Below are positions 1 to 8,680 of a stretch of DNA of 33,744 bases, piece by piece. The DNA comes from Chloroflexota bacterium (GTDB taxonomy: Bacteria; Chloroflexota; Anaerolineae; Aggregatilineales; Phototrophicaceae), in assembly GCA_026713245.1 (NCBI GenBank), contig JAPOOU010000113.1, positions 1-33,744 on the forward strand. The letters run 5' to 3'. Made by a program: the position numbers and the translations under genes. Within the stretch, counting starts at the first letter, position 1. The number at the start of each line of letters is the position of its first letter. The notes below the pieces were generated by a model. The model ran no database searches, was not told the DNA's origin, and saw only the letters and a list, made by a program, of their open reading frames with translations.

Positions 1-854
1 ATCTCGTTCTCATAGACGCTGAAGCTGACGTGTTTGAGCAACTGATGGCCGCTGTCGTCGGCGTAGGTCAAGTCTTGGACATCCAGTACGGAGGATCCGC
101 GCTTCACTTCCGGTCGATCGACCTGCATGAAGACCTCGCGCCCGACCATCATGCGCGCCAATTCGCGCTCATCCGTCTCGGCGGTATTGACCGTGCCGAT
201 CACCCGGGCGTCGCGCATGACCGTGACGCGGTCGGATATCTCGATCACTTCCTTGAGCTTGTGCGTGATGAAGATGACAGTCTTGCCGCCCTCGACCAGG
301 TTGCGAATGGCCGCAAACAGGTCTTGGGTCTCGCTCGGCGTCAAGACAGCGGTCGGCTCATCGAGGATCAATATCTCTGCGCCGCGGTAAAGCGCCTTGA
401 GGATCTCCACCCGCTGCCGCATGCCCACCGGGATATCCTCGATTTTGGCATCCGGATTGACATTCAAGCCGTATTCTCCAGACAGCGCTACTGTATCGGT
501 GACGGCGCCCTGAATGTCGATGGACATGCCCTGTTTGGTCTCGCGATTGAGGATGATGTTCTGCGCCACCGTGAAGGAATTCACCAGCATGAAGTTCTGG
601 TGCACCATGCCGATGCCGTGTTCGATGGCGACCTGAGGATTGCCGATTTCGACTTCCTGCTCGCGGATGAAAATGCGCCCCGACGAAGGATGCTCCAGAC
701 CGTAGAGGAGTTTCATCAGCGTTGATTTGCCGGCGCCGTTCTCGCCGACCAGTGCGTGGATCTCCCCCTGCTCGACCGCAAAGCTGATGTCATCGTTGGC
801 GTGCACGCCGTTGGGATAAATCTTGTGGACATTTTGGGTTTCGATTATGGGCAT
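1..854 (-). CDS. ABC transporter ATP-binding protein, two-domain sugar/nucleoside type (partial, truncated by left edge)
   Basis: Reverse-strand translation from ATG at 854: MPIIETQNVHKIYPNGVHANDDISFAVEQGEIHALVGENGAGKSTLMKLLYGLEHPSSGR...EILILDEPTAVLTPSE... (Walker A GENGAGKST, Walker B LILDEPTAVLTP). Frame stays open to position 1, where a second domain begins. Absent from ORF track because no stop lies in the window. Confidence 0.93.
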   Translation of the reverse strand, partial: MPIIETQNVHKIYPNGVHANDDISFAVEQGEIHALVGENGAGKSTLMKLLYGLEHPSSGRIFIREQEVEIGNPQVAIEHGIGMVHQNFMLVNSFTVAQNIILNRETKQGMSIDIQGAVTDTVALSGEYGLNVNPDAKIEDIPVGMRQRVEILKALYRGAEILILDEPTAVLTPSETQDLFAAIRNLVEGGKTVIFITHKLKEVIEISDRVTVMRDARVIGTVNTAETDERELARMMVGREVFMQVDRPEVKRGSSVLDVQDLTYADDSGHQLLKHVSFSVYENE

Positions 855-921
855 TAGTTTTCTTCAAGCGAGCCATGTAGGGCCTGTGGCTCGCCTGCCT
901 TCAATTCACTTATTCGTGTAG

Positions 922-941
922 GGGCGACCCAAGGGTCGCCC
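922..941. repeat. Stem-loop GGGCGACCC-AA-GGGTCGCCC (copy of dispersed GGGCGAC hairpin family)
   Basis: Perfect 9-bp arms read directly. Confidence 0.85.
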
Positions 942-966
942 GTCTATTATTGACCTGTATACCTGC

Positions 967-987
967 GGGCGACTCAATGAGTCGCCC
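967..987. repeat. Stem-loop GGGCGACTC-AAT-GAGTCGCCC
   Basis: Perfect 9-bp arms read directly. Confidence 0.85.
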
Positions 988-1102
988 ATGCAGTTCATTT
1001 TAACGACGTTGGAAGCGGGTCAGCCGGCGGCCGACCCGCTTTACCAACCTGTAACGTGTCTCCCCCTTCCCCGTAAAAGGGGGAGGGGGAGGGGGACGAA
1101 AA

Positions 1103-2251
1103 CTACATATCGTCCATCATCATGTCGTCCATGCTCATGTCGGCGCTAGGCATATCGGCGCAAGCCGTTCCAACCGCCGCCATCATGTCCTCGCTGGTGA
1201 AGACAGTCTGAACTTCGATATCACCATTGACGACGGCGGCTTCGGCTGCTTCCACCATTGCCTTGATGTCGTCAGACGTGGCCATGTCGTAGAAGTCGTT
1301 CTTGGCCAGGCCAACGCCGCCTTCGGGAATACCCAGGTTCTCAACCGAGCCGTAGGGCAGCTCGCCATCAAGGTGCAGCGTGACGGCGCGGAAGATCGAA
1401 TTGTCGACATTCTTGAGCATGCTGGTCAGAATGCGCTCGGCTTGGTCGGGATCGGTCTCGGCCACAATTACGGCCTGGTCGGAATCGACGCCGATGGCGT
1501 AGCGCCCTTGTTCGTACGGCGCTTCAAAGACGCCTACACCGGTGCCGCCCGCGATCTGGAAGACAATATCAGCGCCCTGCTCGTACATGGCCAGGGTGAT
1601 TTCCTTGCCGCGGGCCGGGTCATTCCAGCTACCGGCGTATTGCACGATGCTCACGGTATCCGGATTGACCAGGCAAGCGCCCTGCTCGTAACCGACGATG
1701 AAGTCGTCGATGACCGGAATCTGCTGCCCGCCGACGGCGCCGATGGTCGGGGCGTCATTGGCGCCGTCGATCCCGCTGATAGTGACGGCAGCGGCGTATA
1801 CGCCGGCCAGGAAGGAGCCCTGATTCTGCGCATAAGTCATCGAATAGACATTGGCACAGGCATCGACACAGGTTTCCGCATCGTCATAGGGCATGCCGGC
1901 ATCGTAAAACATGAAGTGCTTGTCGGGATAGTTGTGGGCGTTGGCCGCCATGAAACCAACCATCTGCCAGGTGCCGGCGATCAAGATGTCGTAGGAATCG
2001 GTATCGGACATGACATCCAGCAAGCCCGGTTCCCAATTGGCGGGATCAATGCCGAGTTCGACCGTATCGGTCTCGATATCGTATTCATCCGCAATGGCGT
2101 CCATACCACGCTGGGCGCTATCGAAGAAGGACTTGTCGCCGAGCGTACCGTTGATCACGGAAACGACGCGCAGCGGTTCGTCCTGCGCGAGAGCGGCAAA
2201 CGCCGTCAGGAACACGAGCATAGCGACTAGCAGAATACTAAACTTCCTCAT
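1103..2251 (-). CDS. BMP family (basic membrane protein/nucleoside-binding) ABC transporter substrate-binding protein
   Basis: ORF 382 aa with signal peptide MRKFSILLVAMLVFLTAFAALAQ; BMP-type 'GTLGDKSFFDSAQRGMDAI', 'NQGSFLAGVYAA', 'IGAVGGQQIPVIDDFIVGYEQGA'; upstream of the ATPase on the same strand. Confidence 0.92.
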   Translation of the reverse strand: MRKFSILLVAMLVFLTAFAALAQDEPLRVVSVINGTLGDKSFFDSAQRGMDAIADEYDIETDTVELGIDPANWEPGLLDVMSDTDSYDILIAGTWQMVGFMAANAHNYPDKHFMFYDAGMPYDDAETCVDACANVYSMTYAQNQGSFLAGVYAAAVTISGIDGANDAPTIGAVGGQQIPVIDDFIVGYEQGACLVNPDTVSIVQYAGSWNDPARGKEITLAMYEQGADIVFQIAGGTGVGVFEAPYEQGRYAIGVDSDQAVIVAETDPDQAERILTSMLKNVDNSIFRAVTLHLDGELPYGSVENLGIPEGGVGLAKNDFYDMATSDDIKAMVEAAEAAVVNGDIEVQTVFTSEDMMAAVGTACADMPSADMSMDDMMMDDM

Positions 2252-2365
2252 TTGATTCCTCCATTAAAAACTTGGCTTGATCAGATTCAATTCTGATTTG
2301 GCTATTATACCCATGTTTTTCCCGAATGGGCAAAATCCCGCACGGGGATATGCGCTTACAGAACA

Positions 2366-2398
2366 TACAAAACAAAAGCCCGCCCCTGCGGGCGGGCT
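2366..2398 (-). terminator. Rho-independent-type terminator (minus strand)
   Basis: Minus-strand AGCCCGCC-CGCAGG-GGCGGGCT followed by TTTGTTTTGT; 8-bp GC stem plus U-rich tail. Confidence 0.7.
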
Positions 2399-2549
2399 AT
2401 GCGATAGCTGGGCTCGCTCAATGCCAGATGTGAAGCAAGCCCCGTCCGATTTGAACAACATCCACCGTAGCCGCTCATTTTACGATTGCTGAAGAATAGG
2501 AACACCGCAATCCGAGCAAGAAGGAGATGAAGTTCCCCAGAATATGAAG

Positions 2550-2651
2550 TCAGGAACTTTCGCGCCAATCGCGATACAGGTACACCCATGCGGCAATCAA
2601 AAGCACATTTAGCGCCACGACAAACGCGATAACCAGATTGTCTCCGTACAT
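2550..2651 (-). CDS. Predicted 33-aa single-pass small membrane protein
   Basis: ATG at 2651 preceded by GGGGAGGACGAG (SD-like); translation MYGDNLVIAFVVALNVLLIAAWVYLYRDWRESS*, hydrophobic core followed by charged tail; terminator downstream at 2398-2366. Too short for the supplied ORF track. Confidence 0.5.
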   Translation of the reverse strand: MYGDNLVIAFVVALNVLLIAAWVYLYRDWRESS

Positions 2652-2881
2652 CTCGTCCTCCCCTTCAATCTAGGCTTTCTTGACATTTGTTGCCGATCTC
2701 GATTGAGAAAACAGGATCTATACCTTTTACGATTCTCTACAAGCTGGCGATAAAACCGTATTTCAGCAAATGGCGCAATGTCCTATGCTCTTCCAGACCG
2801 CGGCGCCTCGCATTTGGCACGCGCCGATTCCAGTCGGCATCTTCACTCTCATTGAACGGCAATTATAAGCCTATGTCAATG

Positions 2882-2910
2882 TTGATTTATACAGTTTGCA
2901 CAAGTATATT
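2882..2910 (+). promoter_or_regulatory. Candidate sigma70-like promoter for the nucleoside hydrolase
   Basis: TTGATT - 17 bp - TATATT in a locally AT-rich stretch about 140 bp upstream of the start codon. Confidence 0.3.
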
Positions 2911-3052
2911 CGCAATTTGATTATATAGTTTACCTAGTTTTTCATCCTGGACCAGCTTGTGATGGATGCACTTGGGTCGATACCTGTTTGGCGGGCGACA
3001 TGACCGTGCTATATTAAGGTGGAAATATTTGCCCGAAGAGGAGCAGATAAAT

Positions 3053-3985
3053 ATGAAAATGGTCATTGATACGGACGCCGGCGTCGACGACGCGCAAGCG
3101 ATCATGCTGGCGCTGACCCACCCCGATGTCGACGTGTTAGCCATCACGACTTTGACCGGCAACGTGCATATCCGCCAGGTCAATCCCAACGTCCTGACCA
3201 TCCTCGAAATCATGAACAGGGACGTGCCGGTTTACGCCGGCATCGACCGTCCATTGATCCAGCCCTGGGAAGACGCGGCCGAGTTCCACGGCGGCGACGG
3301 ATTAGGCGACTTCCGCGACCGTCCGCCGGTGACGCGCTCGATCGCGGACGAGCATGCGGTTCCAGTGCTGTTGCGGCTGTCGCGCGAATACATGGGCGAA
3401 CTGACCTTGATCGCGCTGGGCCCGCTGACCAACCTGGCCGCCGCTATCCGCCTCGATCCGGAATTTCCTGCGCGCATCAAGCAATTTGTCTTCATGGGCG
3501 GCACGATCGCGGCGCATGGAAACACGCCCAACCTGACCGCCGAGTACAATATTTACACCGATCCCGAAGCGGCTTTCATCACGCTTGCTGCCTTCGAGGA
3601 CGCCACCATGCTCAGTTGGGAGACGACGCTTGCGCATGGATTTACCTGGGACAAGTTCAACGCGCTTTGCGCTATCGACACGGTCAACGGGCGCTTCTTC
3701 GACAAGATCTCCGGCAAAACGGCCCAGCGCCTGCAGCATACGTACAGCCGGCCGGCCTACTTGCTGCCGGACCCATTGGCGATGGCGGTCACGCTAGAGC
3801 CGGCATTGATAAGGCAGAGTAACAAGTTCTTCGTCACCGTCGAGCTGAACGGTCAGCATACGCGCGGACAAACGGTCATTGATTACAACCACATGAGCGG
3901 ACACGCGTCCAATGTGAACGTGATTCAAGCGCTGGATACCGACGGCGTGCACGCGATGTTCGTCAAGGCGCTTTCGCAGAGCTAG
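3053..3985 (+). CDS. Nucleoside hydrolase (inosine/uridine-preferring family)
   Basis: MKMVIDTDAGVDDAQAIMLAL (DTDxGxDD Ca-binding motif), 'LIALGPLTNLAAAIRLDP', 'FMGGTIAAHGN', 'AEYNIYTDPEAA'. Start at 3053 preferred over ORF-track 2966 because of AGGAG upstream. Confidence 0.93.
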   Translation: MKMVIDTDAGVDDAQAIMLALTHPDVDVLAITTLTGNVHIRQVNPNVLTILEIMNRDVPVYAGIDRPLIQPWEDAAEFHGGDGLGDFRDRPPVTRSIADEHAVPVLLRLSREYMGELTLIALGPLTNLAAAIRLDPEFPARIKQFVFMGGTIAAHGNTPNLTAEYNIYTDPEAAFITLAAFEDATMLSWETTLAHGFTWDKFNALCAIDTVNGRFFDKISGKTAQRLQHTYSRPAYLLPDPLAMAVTLEPALIRQSNKFFVTVELNGQHTRGQTVIDYNHMSGHASNVNVIQALDTDGVHAMFVKALSQS

Positions 3986-4001
3986 CCAACCCCTCCCCCA
4001 G

Positions 4002-4027
4002 CCCCTCCCCGAAGCATCAGGGAGGGG
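4002..4027. repeat. CCCCTCCC...GGGAGGGG hairpin (C/T-rich dispersed intergenic family)
   Basis: 8-bp arms, 10-nt loop, directly downstream of the nucleoside hydrolase stop; no T-tract follows. Confidence 0.6.
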
Positions 4028-4197
4028 AGCCCAACGTATGCGGGCCTGATGTGTAACAAGTTTTAATAATAAGCGGTTTGCTCTATCAGATTGAGCCCCG
4101 GACAGCGCGCCTGACGCCATCTACGCGTGGTTGGCGCGGTTGCGGGAGCGCTCACATTTGTGATACCGTAGCCGAAACCAGCGATAAAGGGAAAGCG

Positions 4198-4680
4198 ATG
4201 GGCGAAAATGACGTGCAAAAGGAATTCGATGCGTGGTTCAAGAAATTGAAGCCGCTACCAAAAGACCACTACGGCCGGACGGTGCAAATAGCCAAGGAGC
4301 TAGCAGACGGGGTTCCTCGGGGGTTCTGGGGACAAAATGTAGAGCGTACTGGATCACCAGGCGACCCAGTTTATGAACGGAAACGTAGGTTTTGGTCCGA
4401 GCGAATTTCCAACAAGAACCGCTCAGGCACGAATCAAGAGAGCGATTTTCAAGCCATGCGAGCAAGCTTAGTAACTGCAAGCTATGTTGAAGAAACGCGG
4501 GGGCGTTTAGAATTAACGCCAATTGCGTTTTCATTGCTTCGGAAACCGACGCGCATAGAAAGGATTGACCGCTGGCAAACCGCGATCGAGATTGCGCTCC
4601 TACTTATCTTCCTTGCTCATTTTCTGGTGCTACTGTCACCGGCTGTTGAATCAACACAAAGGCTTTTCAACTTATCCTAG
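4198..4680 (+). CDS. Hypothetical protein with C-terminal transmembrane helix
   Basis: ORF open 4078..4680; ATG at 4198 (MGENDVQKEFDAWFKKLKPLPKDHYGRT...) with AAAGGGAAAG upstream; C-terminal AIEIALLLIFLAHFLVLLSPAVE. Confidence 0.55.
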   Translation: MGENDVQKEFDAWFKKLKPLPKDHYGRTVQIAKELADGVPRGFWGQNVERTGSPGDPVYERKRRFWSERISNKNRSGTNQESDFQAMRASLVTASYVEETRGRLELTPIAFSLLRKPTRIERIDRWQTAIEIALLLIFLAHFLVLLSPAVESTQRLFNLS

Positions 4681-4776
4681 TGATTCATTTCAATCCATTG
4701 CAATGCAGGGTGACGAGTAGTGGGTTGGACATCATTATCTCTCTGTGCCCTCTGTGTCTCTGTGGTGAATTAACCT

Positions 4777-5877
4777 ATGACAACACCTCACATTCGAGAC
4801 TTGCTCGCCCACATCAGCGCCGACGCGGCCAGCACGCCTGAGGCGATCACCGCGCGGTTGACGCGCCTGCTGGATGCGCCCGCCCCTGCCAACAGCTGCG
4901 TGCTGCCGGGGGCGGTCGGCGATGTCATCCGCGCCATCGCAGCCGAGCTTGACCTGCCCTGCGCGCCCTTGGGCTCAAGCGGCAACCTCGGCATAGAACT
5001 CGGCGACCTCGACGCCCCGCTGGACCTGCTGGTGACGGCGCATATGGACCGCCCCTGCTTCCGCGTGCGCAATCTGGCCGAGGCGACGCTGTATCCGCTC
5101 TGCGCCATACGCGTGCCGGGCGATGGTTATACCTGTGAAGCGCGGGCGCTGCGATTTGTCGACGGGCGCGTGAGCACGGTTGCCAGCGGCCGGCTACATT
5201 TCGCGGGGGACGGGGATGACTATCGCATCCGCTTCCTGGCGGACGAAGGCGAGCTCGCTTGGGGCGACACGGTGATGATGCACTGCGCGCCGACGCTGAG
5301 CGAAGGCCTGATCAGCGGCACGGGCCTCGACAACGCTATCGGGGTGATACTGGCGCTGCTAAGCGCGCATTCGCTGAATCAGCACGCAGCCGACAGCCTG
5401 GAAGGGCGCCGCCTGCTCTTCGCGCTGACCGATCAAGAAGAGGGGCCGCCGGTCGGCCTATTCGGGCAGGGCGCCGCCCGTCTGGCGCATGCGCTGGAAC
5501 CGCCGCACCTGGGTTTCATCAATATCGACGCCCACAATGTCGGTGCGTCGACCGGTCATGCGCCCGGCATTGGCGCGTCTCATGCTTTCGTTTCCGGCTA
5601 TGGACGCGGCTCGGTCGTCCCGCTGGATTATCAGGCGCTGGCGACGGACTTGGCCGAGGCGGTCAATCGGGCGCGGCCGGGCACGGTCAAGCTCAATTAC
5701 GGATACGTCTCGCGCAGCGATGATATGCTGCTGAGTTTGAACGCGCGCTGCCTGGCTTTGACCGGCGTCGTGCTGGAAAACGCGCATACGACTGATGAGA
5801 CTGTGGCGCTGGGGGATCTGGTCGCGGGCGTGCTGTGGCTTAGCGGCTTCGTATCGAAGATACTTGAAAGTAAATGA
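4777..5877 (+). CDS. M20/M42-like zinc metallopeptidase (aminopeptidase-like)
   Basis: Ordered metal/catalytic motifs 'VTAHMDRP', 'GTGLDNAIG', 'TDQEEGPPVG', 'INIDAHN'. Confidence 0.75.
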   Translation: MTTPHIRDLLAHISADAASTPEAITARLTRLLDAPAPANSCVLPGAVGDVIRAIAAELDLPCAPLGSSGNLGIELGDLDAPLDLLVTAHMDRPCFRVRNLAEATLYPLCAIRVPGDGYTCEARALRFVDGRVSTVASGRLHFAGDGDDYRIRFLADEGELAWGDTVMMHCAPTLSEGLISGTGLDNAIGVILALLSAHSLNQHAADSLEGRRLLFALTDQEEGPPVGLFGQGAARLAHALEPPHLGFINIDAHNVGASTGHAPGIGASHAFVSGYGRGSVVPLDYQALATDLAEAVNRARPGTVKLNYGYVSRSDDMLLSLNARCLALTGVVLENAHTTDETVALGDLVAGVLWLSGFVSKILESK

Positions 5878-5943
5878 AACCGATGTTAAGATAGAGTATG
5901 AATCAGTCGACGCGGTACGCTGAAGACATGCAAGGATACATAC

Positions 5944-6387
5944 ATGGCAAGCGGCACTGAATTGGAAAGAATCGCTTCACTCGAAACAGCCGTTCCACAT
6001 CTGGCAACCAAGGCGGGCCTCGAAGGCGTCAGAGTTGACGTCGAAAAAGTACGAACCGAAGTCGAGAGCGTCAAAGTCGATGTGGCAGTCCTCAAGACGG
6101 ACGTTGCGAGTCTCAAAGCGGACGTGGCGGTTATGAAAACGGATGTAGCCGACCTTAAAGCTGACGTGGCGGTTCTTAAGACAGACGTTGCAGGTCTCAA
6201 AACGGATGTGGCCGACCTTAAAGCAGACTTCGTCGTACTCAAAACAGACGTGTCAGTTCTCAAAACGGACATGAAGAGTGTGCGATCCGAGTTGAGAGTC
6301 TTCCGTTGGTTCATCGGGCTAGCAGCCACATTTGGCGCTGCCGTATCCTTACACATCATACAGCTTCTCAATCAGGTCCTCGCCTAA
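5944..6387 (+). CDS. Coiled-coil heptad-repeat protein with C-terminal transmembrane helix
   Basis: Repeated VAxLKTD heptads (KTDVASLKADVAVMKTDVADLKADVAVLKTDVAGLKTDVADLKAD...) then hydrophobic WFIGLAATFGAAVSLHIIQLL. Confidence 0.75.
   Translation: MASGTELERIASLETAVPHLATKAGLEGVRVDVEKVRTEVESVKVDVAVLKTDVASLKADVAVMKTDVADLKADVAVLKTDVAGLKTDVADLKADFVVLKTDVSVLKTDMKSVRSELRVFRWFIGLAATFGAAVSLHIIQLLNQVLA
6078..6270 (+). repeat. 21-bp tandem repeat array encoding the heptads
   Basis: Imperfect 21-bp units such as GTGGCGGTTCTTAAGACAGAC / GTTGCAGGTCTCAAAACGGAT / GTGGCCGACCTTAAAGCAGAC, with 42-bp higher-order similarity. Confidence 0.75.
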
Positions 6388-6595
6388 ACGAGATCTTCCG
6401 TCATCTGAAATACATTTGGCACGTGTCGCAGGGACGATACTTAACCTAGCACTGATCGCTGCGACATTCTCATGTGTCTCCGAATCGCTCGGAGCGGCGT
6501 TCACGTATCGTGCGTCGTTTGATTCTGCTGATTGACTTTGTTAAGCTCTCTCGCATCATTACATGCTTGAATGACCACGAAAGGACAGCACCCAC

Positions 6596-7759
6596 ATGCC
6601 CGACCGCTCCCCCATGCACCAACAAATCGACACGCTGCCCGGCCTCATTCGCGAGATCGTCAAACCCTTCGACGCCGCGGCCCGGCGCGCCTTCGACTTC
6701 GAGACCTGCACCTCGGTCAAGCGCATCTATCTGGTCGGCTGCGGCGACAGCCATCACGCGCCGGTGGGCGCCGAACTGGCTTTTCATCAGTTGACCGGCG
6801 TGCCGACGCAGGCCCTCAGTTCTTTGCCCTTCAGTCGCTATAGCGCCGGCTTCCTGCCCGATACCGGCCCAGGGACCAATCTGGTCATCTGCGTTTCGGT
6901 CTCGGGCGAAGTCAGCCGCACGATTGAAGCGATGGATTTGGCGCGGAAAGCGGGCGCGACCGCCGTCGCGCTGACCGGCAATCCTGGCGGACCTCTGGGC
7001 GCCGTCGCCGAGACCGTGTTCGAAACCGCCGTGCCTCCCCTGCCCGATGAACTGGCGGGCATGGTCGTGCCCGGCATCCGCTCCTATCTGGCTTCGCAGA
7101 TCGCCCTGCTGCTGGCGGCTCTGCGTATCGCCGAAGTGCGCGGCTCCCTCACCACCGCCGCTGCCGATGCCGAACGAGAGGCCATCGCCGAATTGGCCGA
7201 CGCGGTCGAGGAGACCATCCGGGTATGCGAACCGATCGCCGACGACTTGGCGCAGCGCTGGCGCGACGCCAGGCTCTTCGAATTTGTCGGCGCGGGACCT
7301 CTTTACGGCGTGGCCATGTTCAGCGCGGCAAAAGTCCTGGAAGCCAGCGGCGACGCCGCCCTGGCCCAAGAGACCGAGGAATGGTCGCATTTGCAGTATT
7401 TCGCCGCGGCTGCGGATACGCCGCTGATTTTGCTCTCGGCGAATCAATTCGACGCCGACCGCATGGCGGAGGTGGCGCGCGCGGCCCAGAGCATTTCACG
7501 TCCCATCGCCCTGGTTTCTACGGATGACGCGACTGAGATTCGCCGTTATGTCGATACGCTGCTTCCGATCCCGCGGCGGATCCCGGAGCGCTACGCCGCG
7601 ATCGTTTACAGCATCCCGGGCGAGCTCTTTTCCGCAGCCCGCGCGGCTGCGTTGGGCGCGCCCTATTTTCGCAATTTCGAGGGCGGCCGCAGTCCCGATT
7701 GGGCGGACGGCGCCAGCCAGATTCGCTCCAGCCACATGATCAGCGAACTCAAACGTTAA
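6596..7759 (+). CDS. SIS-domain sugar isomerase/deaminase-like protein (AgaS/GlmS-isomerase-like)
   Basis: 'IYLVGCGDSHHAPVGAELAFHQLTGV' and 'LVICVSVSGEVSRTIEAMDLARKAGATAVALTGNPGGPL' SIS motifs; second half 'FEFVGAGPLYGVAMFSAAKVLEASG...EEWSHLQYF'. Confidence 0.87.
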   Translation: MPDRSPMHQQIDTLPGLIREIVKPFDAAARRAFDFETCTSVKRIYLVGCGDSHHAPVGAELAFHQLTGVPTQALSSLPFSRYSAGFLPDTGPGTNLVICVSVSGEVSRTIEAMDLARKAGATAVALTGNPGGPLGAVAETVFETAVPPLPDELAGMVVPGIRSYLASQIALLLAALRIAEVRGSLTTAAADAEREAIAELADAVEETIRVCEPIADDLAQRWRDARLFEFVGAGPLYGVAMFSAAKVLEASGDAALAQETEEWSHLQYFAAAADTPLILLSANQFDADRMAEVARAAQSISRPIALVSTDDATEIRRYVDTLLPIPRRIPERYAAIVYSIPGELFSAARAAALGAPYFRNFEGGRSPDWADGASQIRSSHMISELKR

Positions 7760-7762
7760 GCC

Positions 7763-8680
7763 ATGACCGCGCCAAAGTTCATCGCCGTCGGCAGCATCAT
7801 CATCGACGACATCGTCTATCCCGACGGCCGCACCAGCATGGGCGTGCTGGGCGGCGGCGGCACGCACGCGGCCTATGGCATGGCGCTGGCGGGAGAGCGG
7901 CCCGCGTTGGTCGGGCTGGTGGGCGAGGACCTGCCGGCGGATATCCGCGCGCGGCTGGAAAAAGACTTCGATACATCGGGTCTAGCCTGGACCCGTCATC
8001 CGCAAGTGCGCGGCTGGCAGATCTTCGAATGGAACGGCGTCCGCAACGAGATCTTCCGCGTCGATGTCGTCGAACCATTCATGTATGGACCTGGCGCCGA
8101 CAGCCCGCAAGTCCCCTTCACCCGCGCGGCCGGCATGACGCTGCTGCGGGGAGCGGATCATGTGGCGGCTTGGCGGCGGCGCTTTCCGGATGCCATATTG
8201 CTCTGGGAACCCGTGCGCATTTTCATGCTCAGCGCCGACCACGCGGCATTCCTTCGCGGTATTGCCCACGCGGATATCATTTCGCCCAATCTGCACGAGG
8301 CCCAGACCATGTACGGCGTCGAAGACGAAGCCGAGATTATGCGGCGCATGCTGGCCGACGGCTGCAAAATGGTCGCCCTGCGCATGGGCGAGCTTGGCTC
8401 GCTGGTGGCGCGTCAAGGGGACGATAGAGCCTATGCCATTCCAGCGGTCGAGGTCGGCGACGTTGTGGACCAAACCGGCGCGGGCAATGCTTATTGTGGC
8501 GGCTTCGTCGTCGGCTGGCGCCGGGATCAAGACCTGGAGACTGCCGGCTGCTATGGCGCGGCGGCCGCGTCTTTCACCCTGGAGTACGTCGGCTGCGCCG
8601 ATATACCCGCGGAGCTCGACATCGAATGGCGCCGGCGCTTGGCGGAGGCGCGCGCCGGTGTGAGCATCGTCGCTCTGTAA
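7763..8680 (+). CDS. PfkB-family carbohydrate/nucleoside kinase
   Basis: 'FIAVGSIIIDDIVYPDG', 'GGGGTHAAYGMALAGERPALVGLVGEDLP', C-terminal 'DQTGAGNAYCGGFVVGW' (DTGAGD-like catalytic motif). Starts 3 bp after the SIS gene. Confidence 0.88.
   Translation: MTAPKFIAVGSIIIDDIVYPDGRTSMGVLGGGGTHAAYGMALAGERPALVGLVGEDLPADIRARLEKDFDTSGLAWTRHPQVRGWQIFEWNGVRNEIFRVDVVEPFMYGPGADSPQVPFTRAAGMTLLRGADHVAAWRRRFPDAILLWEPVRIFMLSADHAAFLRGIAHADIISPNLHEAQTMYGVEDEAEIMRRMLADGCKMVALRMGELGSLVARQGDDRAYAIPAVEVGDVVDQTGAGNAYCGGFVVGWRRDQDLETAGCYGAAAASFTLEYVGCADIPAELDIEWRRRLAEARAGVSIVAL

Noticed and set aside
30-725. 231-aa plus-strand ORF at left edge
   Set aside because: Lies antisense to a clear ABC ATPase reading frame with Walker motifs; mirror ORF from high-GC codon bias.
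1373-2230. 285-aa plus-strand ORF
   Set aside because: Antisense to the BMP protein; no domain features of its own.
6078-6270. Possible CRISPR-like array
   Set aside because: Units are 21 bp, contiguous and coding, with no spacers.
5886-6371. Minus-strand repeat protein (TSVLRTATSALRSATSV...)
   Set aside because: Shadow of the 21-bp repeats; the plus frame gives proper heptads plus a TM helix.
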